Positions 1 to 10,267 of a stretch of 64,000 bases of DNA are shown piece after piece. How positions within the stretch are numbered: the first letter of the stretch is position 1; the number at the start of each line of letters is the position of its first letter. Source of the DNA: a bacterium. Lineage in GTDB: Bacteria > Fidelibacterota > Marinisomatia > Marinisomatales > UBA1611. The notes under the pieces were generated by a model, which was not told the origin of the DNA, made no database searches, and saw nothing but the letters and a program-made list of their open reading frames with translations. Made by a program: the position numbers and the translations under genes. The stretch spans positions 156,525-220,524 of the forward strand of contig SGYO01000001.1 of assembly GCA_004321745.1 (NCBI GenBank), in the 5' to 3' direction.

Positions 1-856
1 AAGTTGTTATTGTAATAGGAGTGGACCCTTTGTAATTATCCCTAGGAATTACTGTCACTTTATTACTTTTGATATCAAAATCTGCTCCTCCATCACCTGC
101 AACAGAATAAATTAAATTATCACCATCTATATCCAATCCATCTATCATAAGATCTACTTGATTTCTTTTTATTTCAGTTTTAGAAAAAATAGATTCTATT
201 ACAGGGGCATCATTTATTGGTTTTACATTTAGTATGAAACTAGATTCATCTGTGGTTTTACCATCAGATACAGCTAAGCTAATATTAATTGGACCATAAA
301 AATTTGGAAGTGGTATAACAGTCAAATTATTATCAATAATCTTAATTCTTGCATTATCATCTGTTGTAGCGCCATAAGTAAGATCATCTACCTCAGCATC
401 TTTTGCCATCAACTTTATATTAAAAACTTCATCTTCATTTATTTCTTGATCGGGAATACTTGATAATATAGGTTTATCATTTACAGATTGAACATTGAGT
501 ATAAAACTCATATCAAGGCTAAGGTTAACTAATATTGTGCCGTTGAAATTTTCAAAAGGAGAAATTATAAGGTAATCACCGTCCTGCTTAATGTCAGCAT
601 TCCCGTCAACTGATGCAGAATATTTAATTCCAGATCCAGTAACTGGGACTTTTAATATATAACTATTATCTTCTTTTACATTTTGATAGGCTCCATGTAA
701 AAGTTCAATAACCCACTTTGGTTCAGGACCGTCGCCAAAAATCCAATCCTGAGTTAAATTATTATTAATGTAATCTTTATTTTGGGAAAATACACTACTA
801 TATAAGCAGAATGAAAAAATAAAAAAATATATTCTAAATATTATCAATACTTTCAT
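1..856 (-). CDS. Secreted tandem cadherin/Ig-like repeat protein (C-terminus outside window)
   Basis: Not in ORF track because it is open at the window edge. Minus-strand reading from ATG at 856 gives MKVLIIFRIYFFIFSFCLYSSVFSQNKDYINNN... (signal peptide), then repeats with 'NVQSVNDKPILSSIPDQEINEDEVF' and 'NVKPINDAPVIESIF' signatures of VCBS/cadherin-like repeats. Confidence 0.75.
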   Translation of the reverse strand, partial: MKVLIIFRIYFFIFSFCLYSSVFSQNKDYINNNLTQDWIFGDGPEPKWVIELLHGAYQNVKEDNSYILKVPVTGSGIKYSASVDGNADIKQDGDYLIISPFENFNGTILVNLSLDMSFILNVQSVNDKPILSSIPDQEINEDEVFNIKLMAKDAEVDDLTYGATTDDNARIKIIDNNLTVIPLPNFYGPINISLAVSDGKTTDESSFILNVKPINDAPVIESIFSKTEIKRNQVDLMIDGLDIDGDNLIYSVAGDGGADFDIKSNKVTVIPRDNYKGSTPITITT

Positions 857-1559
857 TTTTAGATCTTATAAAAGCATCAAAATATATTTCAACTCGCCTA
901 TTTTGCGCTCTTGCCTCTTCGAGCTCAGATCTGTTTTTAATATTGTTGATGGTTATCTTAGGACGAAATTCACCATATCCTAAGGCAGAAAAATAGTGCT
1001 GATCCATTTCAGCGAGCTCACTGAGTCTTTGAACTAAATTTAGAGCACGAGCTGAGCTAAGCTCCCAATTATTTCTAAACTTTGAATTCATAGGAATTGG
1101 CTTATCATCAGTATGTCCTTCAGCTCTTATTTCAATGTTTAAAGTATCATTTGCATCACTAATTCTATTTAATAATGGTAACCATCGTTTCTGTTTGTAT
1201 ATGTTCATCAAGGTTGATGTCCGTATTAAACCCCCAATTTGGACTAAAATCGGGTCTGCTTCTGGATTTAGATCAGCTGATAAAGATTTAAAAAGTTTAG
1301 ATCCAGTAAGGGTAATTTTTATTCCTTTGGTAACCCTTTCAATTTCAACTAAATTATTTTGTTGAAGCGGTTTTAGTTCTCTCTCAGTCTCATCTAAAAT
1401 AATATTAACTAATCTATCAACATGAGCCTCTGCATCATTTAAAATTACTAGTAGTAATACAAAAAAAGTCAGAAGCAGTGTTGTTAGATCTGCAAAGGTC
1501 AAAGCCCAGGCTGTAGTTTTAGCTCTGGCTTCTTCCTGCGATATGGATTTTCTTTGCAA
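834..1559 (-). CDS. MotB-like / OmpA-domain stator protein
   Basis: N-terminal TM with Asp (WALTFADLTTLLLTFFVLLL) and C-terminal OmpA/MotB peptidoglycan-binding domain (EGHTDDKPI...NWELSSARAL...GYGEFRP...QNRRVEI). Confidence 0.88.
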   Translation of the reverse strand: MQRKSISQEEARAKTTAWALTFADLTTLLLTFFVLLLVILNDAEAHVDRLVNIILDETERELKPLQQNNLVEIERVTKGIKITLTGSKLFKSLSADLNPEADPILVQIGGLIRTSTLMNIYKQKRWLPLLNRISDANDTLNIEIRAEGHTDDKPIPMNSKFRNNWELSSARALNLVQRLSELAEMDQHYFSALGYGEFRPKITINNIKNRSELEEARAQNRRVEIYFDAFIRSKNESIDNI

Positions 1560-1561
1560 TT

Positions 1562-2440
1562 TTATTTCTCTTTTTCTTCAAGAGCATTTCTTTCTGACAT
1601 TGCTACAAAGGTCATTAATTTTTCTTTAATCAAAATAGGATGTTCCCTGCCATGAATACTGATAATACCCTCCAGGACAATACTCTTGAGCATAATTTCA
1701 TTTTCTGACCTTCTTTTTAATTTTCCTGCAATTGGTAAGAATACCATGTTAGCTAAAAACACACCATAAAAAGTCGTTATTAATGCCGTACCCATCCCAA
1801 CTAAAAGCGCCGAAAACTGATCAGCAACATTAAAATCAATTGAAGAAGTCTCGCCAGACATTTGGAATTTATTCATCATGATTATTAACCCTAGGACAGT
1901 TCCTAACATACCAAAGGCAGGTGCATATGCTGCCATATACAATATAATTTCTTGAGCTCCAATGTGACGAGTAGAAATATTATTTAAATCCATCGTAAGA
2001 AAAGTCCTCAGTCTGTTACTATCACGCTCATTTATAGCCAACTCTATACCATTTCTTAAAAAAACACTTTCAATGTCTTTTAATCCTGCCTCTAAAGACA
2101 GCAAACCATCCTTTCGCGACTTTTCAGCAAGGACTACAATTTTATCTATCGTGCCAGTAAAATCAAATTTTTCAGATAAAACTACATTTTTAAACACATT
2201 ACCCATATTAATTACAGCTTTGATTGGGTAATTAACTAGCGTCGCCGATATTACTCCACCTAGTACAATAAAAACTGATTGCGGTTGATAGAACCATATC
2301 AATTGCTCAAAGCGCCAAGAATCTCCTGTAGATAAAACAATATCACCTCGATCAACCTCAGGCCATATCATTGAAACGAAAATACAAAGGAGCCCAGCTA
2401 CAAGACCAATTATTGTCCCAAAATCAAATTGTGATTTCAT
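1562..2440 (-). CDS. MotA/TolQ/ExbB-family proton channel, MotA-like
   Basis: MotA architecture: N-terminal TMs, 'SRKDGLLSLEAGLKDIESVFLRNGIELAI', 'AAYAPAFGMLGTVLGLIIMM', 'ALLVGMGTALITTFYGVFLANMVFLPIAGKLKRR'. Confidence 0.9.
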   Translation of the reverse strand: MKSQFDFGTIIGLVAGLLCIFVSMIWPEVDRGDIVLSTGDSWRFEQLIWFYQPQSVFIVLGGVISATLVNYPIKAVINMGNVFKNVVLSEKFDFTGTIDKIVVLAEKSRKDGLLSLEAGLKDIESVFLRNGIELAINERDSNRLRTFLTMDLNNISTRHIGAQEIILYMAAYAPAFGMLGTVLGLIIMMNKFQMSGETSSIDFNVADQFSALLVGMGTALITTFYGVFLANMVFLPIAGKLKRRSENEIMLKSIVLEGIISIHGREHPILIKEKLMTFVAMSERNALEEKEK

Positions 2441-2470
2441 ATTAACACTAATATTTTTACATTTGAAAAA

Positions 2471-3316
2471 TTAATCCCTATCACCATCTTTAGACATCTT
2501 CTTACTTGCTTCATATAATTTACTTTGCTCTTCATCGGATAATCCACTAAAACCAACATTTTTTATTTTTTCTAAAATTATATCAACATCTCGATTAATT
2601 ATTTTCTTCTTTAACTCTTGATCTTCTTTTCTCTGAACTTGGAATTCAATTGTTTTTTTTCTAAGTGAAAATAACACATCAGATAACTTCCACTTATTTT
2701 TCAATAAAGCATAACCAATTAGCATTCCAGATATATGTGTAACATGACTTATTCCATCTGCTTTACCAAGCAAACCAAAAAAAGCAATTGCCCCCATTAT
2801 TATCACTAACCACATTGACCTGACAGGGATTAAACCCCAAATGTAAAGCATTCTATTGGGGTAGGAAACGCCATAAGCTAGTAACACACCATAAACAGCG
2901 CCACTTGCTCCTATTACTGGATTTCCTGAATCCATTTGAAAAATATATGTTATAAGCCCAGAGCCAATTCCTGTTAAAAAATAATATTTTAAAAATTTTT
3001 CCTTGCCCCATGCTTGCTCTAATTCTCGACCAAAAACCCACAATCCTAACATATTCAAAAGTATGTGTGAAATACCAATACTAGAATAAAATGGCGCATG
3101 AAAAAACATATATGTGAACGGTTGCCACAACATTAATTCAGAAAGAAAAGTATTTGGCACTAGGCCAAACAATCTAAAAAAAATGTCTTCCTTACCGGCT
3201 AGTGATTGAAAAACATAAATGATGAAATTAATAGATATTAAAATTTTAATAGCATCTGTAAATAATTGGGGCTTATATGAAGCCTCACCAGGATTAAATT
3301 GTAATCTATATTTCAT
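2471..3316 (-). CDS. Rhomboid-family intramembrane serine protease
   Basis: GASGAVYGVLLAYG (catalytic GxSG) and HVTHISGMLIGY (catalytic His) motifs, multiple TMs. Confidence 0.88.
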   Translation of the reverse strand: MKYRLQFNPGEASYKPQLFTDAIKILISINFIIYVFQSLAGKEDIFFRLFGLVPNTFLSELMLWQPFTYMFFHAPFYSSIGISHILLNMLGLWVFGRELEQAWGKEKFLKYYFLTGIGSGLITYIFQMDSGNPVIGASGAVYGVLLAYGVSYPNRMLYIWGLIPVRSMWLVIIMGAIAFFGLLGKADGISHVTHISGMLIGYALLKNKWKLSDVLFSLRKKTIEFQVQRKEDQELKKKIINRDVDIILEKIKNVGFSGLSDEEQSKLYEASKKMSKDGDRD

Positions 3317-3375
3317 ATTTCATTTTAAATATAATATTATATAACAAAGAATATCTCTAATAAAAGGCCATGCTA

Positions 3376-4059
3376 TTATTTGTAAAAAATATCTTTAATT
3401 ACTCTAAATGACTTTAATCTCTCAAACCCATCAAAATAAAAACATAATTTCTGATATAAAAATTTTGAAATCTTTTTTTTATTATCTAATGAAATTGTAT
3501 CAAAATCTATATCTGATATATTACCATTGATTAGTTGTTGAATCGTATTAATTACTTTATTATTTGTTTTTAAACTTATTAATTCTGAATCAAAATTATC
3601 TTCCATGTTTATCATAAACCCCATTTCTGATAAAATTTTGCACTCATAATTCCAAAATAAAATATTTTCATTAATATCTCCACTTTCAAAAATTTGAAAA
3701 GTTTTAATTAATATACTAAATAAATCAGGGTATGGATCATTCTTTTCTAGTGTAAAATCAGATATTTCTAAAATTGATTGTGATAAAGACATTTTTCTTA
3801 AAGATAATGATATTTGAGTCCATATCTGCACAAAAGATACTTTAGATACAATCTGAAGTTCTCTTTTTTCATTTTCTTTATAAATAATATTAATAAAACT
3901 GAGAGGCTGAAAATAAGGAGAGATAAGATTTTTTTTTGACTTTGCTCCTTTTATTATAAAAGATATTTTCCCCTTATCTTTAGTAAAACACCTAGATATC
4001 AAACTAGTTTCTCCGTAGGAAAATGTCTTCAATACAATTGCATCAGTATTGATGATCAT
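3376..4059 (-). CDS. recO: DNA repair protein RecO
   Basis: N-terminal 'DAIVLKTFSYGETSLISRCFTKDKGKISFIIKGAKSKK' typical of the RecO OB fold; adjacent to proS. Confidence 0.8.
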   Translation of the reverse strand: MIINTDAIVLKTFSYGETSLISRCFTKDKGKISFIIKGAKSKKNLISPYFQPLSFINIIYKENEKRELQIVSKVSFVQIWTQISLSLRKMSLSQSILEISDFTLEKNDPYPDLFSILIKTFQIFESGDINENILFWNYECKILSEMGFMINMEDNFDSELISLKTNNKVINTIQQLINGNISDIDFDTISLDNKKKISKFLYQKLCFYFDGFERLKSFRVIKDIFYK

Positions 4060-4074
4060 TTCAAAATTATGTAA

Positions 4075-5538
4075 TTAATAAGATTTAGCAAAAATGACTT
4101 CGTGCATGGCCTTATTACCAGAAAAAATGCAAGTTAAGTTATTCGGATTTTCATTAAAAGGAATGCATCTTATTGTTGCCTTTGTATCTTCTTTAATTTT
4201 TAACTCAGTCTCTTGTTTACCGTCCCAGCCACAACGAACAAAGCCACCATTTTTGATAATATCTTTGAACTCACCATATGTATTTACACTATGAGTGTTG
4301 TTATCTCTAAAGTCTTTCGCTTCATTATATAAATTATTTTGTATCTGATCTAAAATATCTTTTACACTTTGTGTTAAATCATGCCTTGGGCTTGATAATT
4401 TTTCTCCATTATCTCTGCGAGCAATAATAACTGTGTTTGATTCAACATCTCTTGGCCCTATTTCAATCCGAGCAGGGACTCCTTTTAATTCCCACTCATT
4501 AAATTTATATCCTGGGGAAGAATCACTCCAATCAATAAAGGTGCGGATCTCATTTTGTTTTAATTCTTTTGTTATAGGGTCAATATAATCTTCAACGATT
4601 TTTCTTTGTTTTTCATCCCTGAAGATCGGAATTAATACTATTTGAATTGGTGCAATTTTTGGAGGGATTCTTAATCCATTCTTATCTCCATGTGCAAGTA
4701 TTACAGCACCAATAAGACGAGTACTTATGCCCCAGCTAGTTGCCCAAACATATTCCTCATTATTATCTTCAGTTTGAAACTTAACATCAAATGCTTTAGC
4801 AAAATTTTGTCCTAAATTGTGAGATGTTCCAGCCTGTAGAGCCTTTTTATCAAGCATCATTGCTTCGATACAATATGTTTTGTCAGCCCCAGCAAACTTT
4901 TCAGCATCAGTTTTTAATCCAGTATAGACTGGAATTGCTAGGTACTCCTCAGCTAATTTCTTATATAATTCTAAAATATCTAAAGTCTCTTTTTCCGCCT
5001 CTTCCTTGGTTTTGTGTGCGGTATGCCCTTCTTGCCATAAAAACTCCGTTGTTCTTAAAAAAAGTCGGGTTCGCATTTCCCACCTGACAACATTGGCCCA
5101 TTGGTTTATGAGTATGGGTAAATCTCTATGAGATTGTATCCATTTTTTATACATTGACCATATTACTGTTTCTGAAGTAGGCCTTATAATTACCTCTTCC
5201 TCTAATCGAGAATCAGGATCTACAATAATTTCATCATTTTCAGATTTTAACCTCGTATGTGTAACTACAGCACATTCTTTTGCAAATCCGTCTACATGCT
5301 CTGCCTCCTTGGCAAGAAAAGATTTTGGTATTAATAGAGGGAAATAAGCATTTGTATGGCCGGTGTCTTTAATCATTTTATCAAAAACATCTTTAACATT
5401 ATCCCAAAGTTGAAACCCATATGGCTTAATTACCATTGTGCCCTTAACAGGACCATAATCAGCTAATCCAGCCTTGGTAACCACATCGGTGTACCAAGCA
5501 GATATATCATTATCAATATTTGAAAGTTTTTTACTCAT
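4075..5538 (-). CDS. proS: Prolyl-tRNA synthetase, short (archaeal/eukaryotic-like) type
   Basis: 487 aa; 'IIRPTSETVIWSMYKKWI', 'NQWANVVRWEMRTRLFLRTTEFLWQEGHTAH', 'TSHNLGQNFAKAFDVKF', C-terminal ProRS domain. Confidence 0.93.
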   Translation of the reverse strand: MSKKLSNIDNDISAWYTDVVTKAGLADYGPVKGTMVIKPYGFQLWDNVKDVFDKMIKDTGHTNAYFPLLIPKSFLAKEAEHVDGFAKECAVVTHTRLKSENDEIIVDPDSRLEEEVIIRPTSETVIWSMYKKWIQSHRDLPILINQWANVVRWEMRTRLFLRTTEFLWQEGHTAHKTKEEAEKETLDILELYKKLAEEYLAIPVYTGLKTDAEKFAGADKTYCIEAMMLDKKALQAGTSHNLGQNFAKAFDVKFQTEDNNEEYVWATSWGISTRLIGAVILAHGDKNGLRIPPKIAPIQIVLIPIFRDEKQRKIVEDYIDPITKELKQNEIRTFIDWSDSSPGYKFNEWELKGVPARIEIGPRDVESNTVIIARRDNGEKLSSPRHDLTQSVKDILDQIQNNLYNEAKDFRDNNTHSVNTYGEFKDIIKNGGFVRCGWDGKQETELKIKEDTKATIRCIPFNENPNNLTCIFSGNKAMHEVIFAKSY

Positions 5539-5654
5539 TCTATAATTATTGTTCTTTTTAATTCGATAAAATTACCGGGGAATGATGATTTGGCCAAGTT
5601 CTTTGCCAGAATTTTTCATTTACTTTTGAATAATAGTTTAATGAAATTCTTATC

Positions 5655-6404
5655 ATGTTAAGCCTAAATAGTGTAAAGAAAATAAAATCTCTGAAAACAA
5701 AAAAGGGGCGCGATGCTGAAAAACTATTTTTAATTGAAGGCAAAAGATCAGTCGAAGAATATTTGCTAAAAAGTGATTTAATAAATGAGGTATTAGTCTC
5801 TAAATCAGAAATTAAAAACTATGATTCTATATTAGACCTATGTAATAAAAAAAAAATAAAAATCTCTATGGCTAAAGACAATACATTTAAAAAGCTATCA
5901 GGCACAAAAACGCCATCGGGAATATTAGCCACCTGTAAAATTAATTTATTAATACAAAAAAATTTTAATTCTAGCAGATGGCTTTTTTTATATAAAATAA
6001 AAAACCCAGGTAACCTAGGAACCATTCTAAGGAGTGCTGCTTGGTTTAATATAAAAAACATTGGTTTATCAAAAGATTGCACAGATACCTTTAATAATAA
6101 AGTAGTCCGTTCAGCAATGGGAGCTCATATATATCTAAACATCCACAAGGGAGTACAAGTAGATGAGTTTATAAAAAATAATTACTTAATCGTTGGTGCA
6201 GACCAAAATGCGAATAACACTGTAGAGCAAATAGATCTATCCAAAAAAATTGTATTGTGCCTTGGAGGAGAATCTGAAGGTTTTGATAATCAAATAATTA
6301 AAAAAATTAATAAGCTCATTTCCATAAAAAAAATTGGACATGGTGAATCATTGAACGTCGCTATGGCAGGGTCAATACTTATGAATTACTTATCCCAAAA
6401 ATAA
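5655..6404 (+). CDS. TrmH/SpoU-family RNA 2'-O-methyltransferase
   Basis: SpoU motifs: NPGNLGTILRSAAWF, LGGESEGF, GESLNVAMAGSILMNYL. Confidence 0.88.
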   Translation: MLSLNSVKKIKSLKTKKGRDAEKLFLIEGKRSVEEYLLKSDLINEVLVSKSEIKNYDSILDLCNKKKIKISMAKDNTFKKLSGTKTPSGILATCKINLLIQKNFNSSRWLFLYKIKNPGNLGTILRSAAWFNIKNIGLSKDCTDTFNNKVVRSAMGAHIYLNIHKGVQVDEFIKNNYLIVGADQNANNTVEQIDLSKKIVLCLGGESEGFDNQIIKKINKLISIKKIGHGESLNVAMAGSILMNYLSQK

Positions 6405-6406
6405 AA

Positions 6407-6434
6407 AATGGGGCATTTTAGATGATGCCCCATT
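6407..6434 (+). terminator. GC-rich hairpin after the SpoU MTase (terminator-like, no clear U-tract)
   Basis: AAATGGGGCAT...ATGCCCCATT inverted repeat directly after the stop codon. Confidence 0.5.
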
Positions 6435-6601
6435 CATAGTGCTGGTTAAAATTTTTTAACAATAGAAAGCAACTTAACATAGTCTTACTGATTTCACGAA
6501 ACAACAGATATTTTAAATTTCTTATGAATAATTCATGTTTTTTTTATGAAAAATGAATAACGTAAGTTCTGATTAAATCAGTAATAAGAGGTATTGTTTT
6601 T

Positions 6602-7393
6602 ATGAGTAATCCAACTGGAATTAGAGGTGTAATTGGCGTTGTAATATTATCAGTTATTTCCGCATTTTTAGTAGGTGGTATAATTATGAGTATATTTTCT
6701 TCAACGCCTAATCAAACTGATAAAGTATACCTCTATCTATCATTTTTTCTTGGTCAGGGAGTCATAATACTACCTCCTATATATTATTTAAATTTTAAAA
6801 AAAAATCTATATCTGAATCATTTAGAATAAAACCCGTCTCATTTAATACAATTATAAATTCTATAATATTTAGTATAGGAATTATTATTTTATTTGATGC
6901 TCTAGATAGAGTCATTCATCAAATTGTCCCAACACCAGATTATATAATTGATTTAGGAAAAATTATGCAACCTGAATCTACCTTAGGTTTAATATTTTTG
7001 TTTCTTGCAGTTGTAGTAATCGCTCCAATTGGGGAGGAAATAGTTTTCCGTGGTTTTTTACAAAAGTTTCTTGAGGATCATTGGAAAGATATTACCAGAG
7101 CAGTACTGGTTACTAGCCTATTTTTTGCAATGATACATTTTAACCCATATTGGACAATTCAAATTTATTTATTGGGAGTAATTCTTGGGTTTTTATCATG
7201 GAAAACAAAGTCTGTGATACCCAGTATTATTTTACACAGTATTAATAATGGAATGGCATTCATATTAACTGTCTCTGATGAATATAATATTAATTTTTAC
7301 CTTTGGGGTAATTATGTTTCTCCAGTTTTTATCATTATTGCTATTTACTTGTCATACTATAGCATAAATAAAATCAATCAAATAAATACATAA
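6602..7393 (+). CDS. CPBP-family intramembrane glutamic endopeptidase
   Basis: Abi/CPBP motifs: APIGEEIVFRGFLQKFL (EExxxR), LFFAMIHFNPYW, SIILHSINNGMAF. Confidence 0.88.
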   Translation: MSNPTGIRGVIGVVILSVISAFLVGGIIMSIFSSTPNQTDKVYLYLSFFLGQGVIILPPIYYLNFKKKSISESFRIKPVSFNTIINSIIFSIGIIILFDALDRVIHQIVPTPDYIIDLGKIMQPESTLGLIFLFLAVVVIAPIGEEIVFRGFLQKFLEDHWKDITRAVLVTSLFFAMIHFNPYWTIQIYLLGVILGFLSWKTKSVIPSIILHSINNGMAFILTVSDEYNINFYLWGNYVSPVFIIIAIYLSYYSINKINQINT

Positions 7394-7394
7394 T

Positions 7395-8765
7395 ATGCGC
7401 AAAGAAATGTTCAACCATGAAATAAATATTTTAAGAGATACATATAGAAGGCTCTTAAGAAGAAATGCAAAAATAAACTTAATTAAACTTACTGGCAAAA
7501 CTCACCCGGCGGATCTTGCAGAAGTTTTTAGACATTTCTCAACAGAAGAACAAATCCAAATATTTTCTTTAATGAAGGAAAATGAACATGCTGCAGAATT
7601 TCTTGTGGAATTAGATGATGCTTTAGTAATTGAATTATTAGAAAACGAAAGCTTTGATAGAATAGCATCAATTATAAAAAAAGCACCTACTAATGATCAA
7701 AGTGGTATTTTAAATATTTTGGCCGATGAAAAAGCTCAGTCAATAATTGAATTATTAAATGCTGATAAACAAGAAGAAATTGCCGAAATCATGGGTTATC
7801 CTGATGACAGTGCAGGGACTTTAATGAACACCGATGTATTTACTTTACATGAGAGCATAACTGCAGGAGAGGCAATAAAAACTCTTCAAGATCAAGAAGG
7901 TGCTGAAATGGTGTTCTATCTATACATTACAGATGACGATGATAGATTAGTAGGAGTAATTTCTCTTAGAGCTCTTACGACTACCCCTTCATCGACAAAA
8001 TTAAAAGACATCATGATAAAAAATATTCATTCTATCAGACCAGAAACGGACCAAGAAGATGTCGCAAGAATAGTTGCGCAGTATAATTTTTTAGCAGTCC
8101 CAGTTCTAGATTCCGATTCAAAATTATTAGGTATAGTAACAGTAGATGATGTTGTGGATGTTATAAGAGAAGAGGCAACTGAGGATTTTTTACGTATGGC
8201 GGGTGCTGGTAGAGATAGAGAAATACTTTTAAAATCCAGCTGGGAAAATGCAAAAGCTAGATTGCCATGGCTTTTTGCTAGCTGGATTGGCGGAATTGGA
8301 GCAGCTTCTATAATTGGAGCATTTGAAAATATGCTAGCAAATATTGTAGCGTTAGCTGCATTTATTCCTGTAATTCTAGGGATGGGTGGGAATATTGCAA
8401 CGCAGTCGTCCACAATCATAGTACGTGGCATGGCTACTGGGAGAGTGAACATAGGCGGTGAAATTAAATTAATCTTCAAGGAAATTAAAGTTGGGTTGAT
8501 ACTCGGCTCGCTCTATGGAATACTACTTGGAATCTTTGCAAAATTTACTTTTACAAATGCGCCAGATTATTTAGGGTTTGTAGTTGGACTTAGTATTTGC
8601 GCGTCAATGGTTATTGCTGCAACAGTAGGCACTATTATACCATTAATACTTAGAAAACTAGATATTGACCCTGCAATAGCTACAGGACCATTTGTAACAA
8701 CAAGCATCGATATCTTAGGCGTATTATTTTACTTTCTCATAGCTGGTATTTTCTTAAAAATATAG
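7395..8765 (+). CDS. mgtE: Magnesium transporter MgtE
   Basis: MgtE_N, two CBS domains, and TM domain with GGNIATQSSTIIVRGMATGRV and DPAIATGPFVTTSIDILG. Confidence 0.95.
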   Translation: MRKEMFNHEINILRDTYRRLLRRNAKINLIKLTGKTHPADLAEVFRHFSTEEQIQIFSLMKENEHAAEFLVELDDALVIELLENESFDRIASIIKKAPTNDQSGILNILADEKAQSIIELLNADKQEEIAEIMGYPDDSAGTLMNTDVFTLHESITAGEAIKTLQDQEGAEMVFYLYITDDDDRLVGVISLRALTTTPSSTKLKDIMIKNIHSIRPETDQEDVARIVAQYNFLAVPVLDSDSKLLGIVTVDDVVDVIREEATEDFLRMAGAGRDREILLKSSWENAKARLPWLFASWIGGIGAASIIGAFENMLANIVALAAFIPVILGMGGNIATQSSTIIVRGMATGRVNIGGEIKLIFKEIKVGLILGSLYGILLGIFAKFTFTNAPDYLGFVVGLSICASMVIAATVGTIIPLILRKLDIDPAIATGPFVTTSIDILGVLFYFLIAGIFLKI

Positions 8766-8766
8766 A

Positions 8767-9855
8767 ATGGAACTTTTTTTATTGTTTGGAGCAGGTTCAT
8801 ATTACTGCTTCATTGTTATGATTGTTTCCGGTTTACTATTTAGGGAAAGAACATCAGCTAAATATGAACAATCTCTGCCTTTTACAACCGTAGTCATTGC
8901 AGCGAGGAATGAGGAAGATAACTTGCCTAGTTTATTAGATGATCTAGTAAATCAAAAAATAGATAAAAATAAATTTGAAGTGATTATCGCGAATGATAGA
9001 TCTGTAGATAAAACAGAAGAAATAATTAATGAGTATTCTAATAAATACAAATTTATCAAAGCAATCCATATAATTAAAAAAACTGAGGTGGCCCCTAAAA
9101 AATATGCTCTGGAAAATGCTATAAATGATTCTAAAGGAGAAATAATTCTCACCACTGATGCCGACTGCAGAGTCTCTAGGGATTGGGCGATATCAATGGC
9201 ATCTTTAGTTAATCAAACAGATAAAGTAATAATAGGGTATTCTAAGGTATCAGTGCAGAATAGTTTAATTCATGAAATACAGAAAATAGATTTTTTAGGA
9301 ATTATGGCAGCAAATGGCGGTCTATTAACAAATGGGATAGTTTGCTCAGGATCTGGGCAAAACCTTGGCTACAAAAAGGAAGACTTCTTTGATATAGGTG
9401 GCTTTGAAGAAGTGAAACACAGAGAATCTGGTGATGATATGTACATTGTACAAAAGATTTCAAAAATAAAAGGGGCAAAATTTAATTATGACAAAAATAG
9501 CTTCGTTACAACACTACCAAAAAATTCATTGCCATCTTATATAAATCAGAGAATAAGATGGTCATCTAATTCAAAATTAACTTTATTTACAAGCCCTTTG
9601 TTTTTTTTGTTTTTAACCTCTGCCTTTTTAGTAAACATAAACATTCTTATATCGCTACTATTTTCATTAAATACATTTATAATTCTTACAGTTGTAAAAT
9701 TTCTACTTGAATTATTAGTGCTAAACATAGGATCAAAGTTATTTTTGACAAGACTCTCATTCTTTTCATACGTTGTGTGGAATTTAACTCAACCTATATA
9801 TATTCTAATAGTCGGTATCGGAGGACTAGCGGACAAATTTACATGGAAAAAATAA
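8767..9855 (+). CDS. Membrane-anchored GT2-family glycosyltransferase
   Basis: VIAARNEEDNLPSLLDDL, TTDADCRVSRDW (DxD-like), SGSGQNLGYKKEDF, QRIRWSSN; C-terminal TMs. Confidence 0.88.
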   Translation: MELFLLFGAGSYYCFIVMIVSGLLFRERTSAKYEQSLPFTTVVIAARNEEDNLPSLLDDLVNQKIDKNKFEVIIANDRSVDKTEEIINEYSNKYKFIKAIHIIKKTEVAPKKYALENAINDSKGEIILTTDADCRVSRDWAISMASLVNQTDKVIIGYSKVSVQNSLIHEIQKIDFLGIMAANGGLLTNGIVCSGSGQNLGYKKEDFFDIGGFEEVKHRESGDDMYIVQKISKIKGAKFNYDKNSFVTTLPKNSLPSYINQRIRWSSNSKLTLFTSPLFFLFLTSAFLVNINILISLLFSLNTFIILTVVKFLLELLVLNIGSKLFLTRLSFFSYVVWNLTQPIYILIVGIGGLADKFTWKK

Positions 9856-9868
9856 TTCTGCGTTTTAA

Positions 9869-10267
9869 ATGAGCAATCTTAAAATAATATCAAACCTTAA
9901 ATGGAAAATTGTTCTTTGGATAATTTTATTTACTATGATATATCTAGCTTTTTCATATGGGAAACAGTATGGTATAAATGAGAGGATTATAATTCTTGCG
10001 ACACTAGCACTGGGGGTATTTACTCAAATATTTGCAGGCATTACTTTATTAATTGCTATAATTCCATTTTTTGGCCCTTTCATACTAAAAGTCATTTCAA
10101 TACCTGTTTTTTATTTTTTAAATGCCCTTGGATGGGTTGTATCAGCTATTGCAATAAAAAAAGGTTATGTAAATGAACTCTCAAAAAGCAGAACCGTTAC
10201 CTTCGCTTTATTGGTTGGTATCATTATAGGATATATATTAGGTAATATAATCGCACTAGATAAATGA
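9869..10267 (+). CDS. Hypothetical membrane protein
   Basis: 132 aa ORF with several TM segments in a tight gene string. Confidence 0.6.
   Translation: MSNLKIISNLKWKIVLWIILFTMIYLAFSYGKQYGINERIIILATLALGVFTQIFAGITLLIAIIPFFGPFILKVISIPVFYFLNALGWVVSAIAIKKGYVNELSKSRTVTFALLVGIIIGYILGNIIALDK

Noticed and set aside
4075-5538. Archaeal/eukaryotic-type ProRS as evidence of recent transfer
   Set aside because: Short-type ProRS is widespread in bacteria including FCB members, so it is not notable on its own.
5558-5743. 61 aa minus-strand ORF upstream of the SpoU methyltransferase
   Set aside because: Overlaps the start of a supported gene and has no domain signal.
8027-8479. 150 aa minus-strand ORF antisense to mgtE
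   Set aside because: Lies wholly inside a well-supported MgtE frame; Ser/Ile/Pro-biased translation typical of an antisense shadow ORF.
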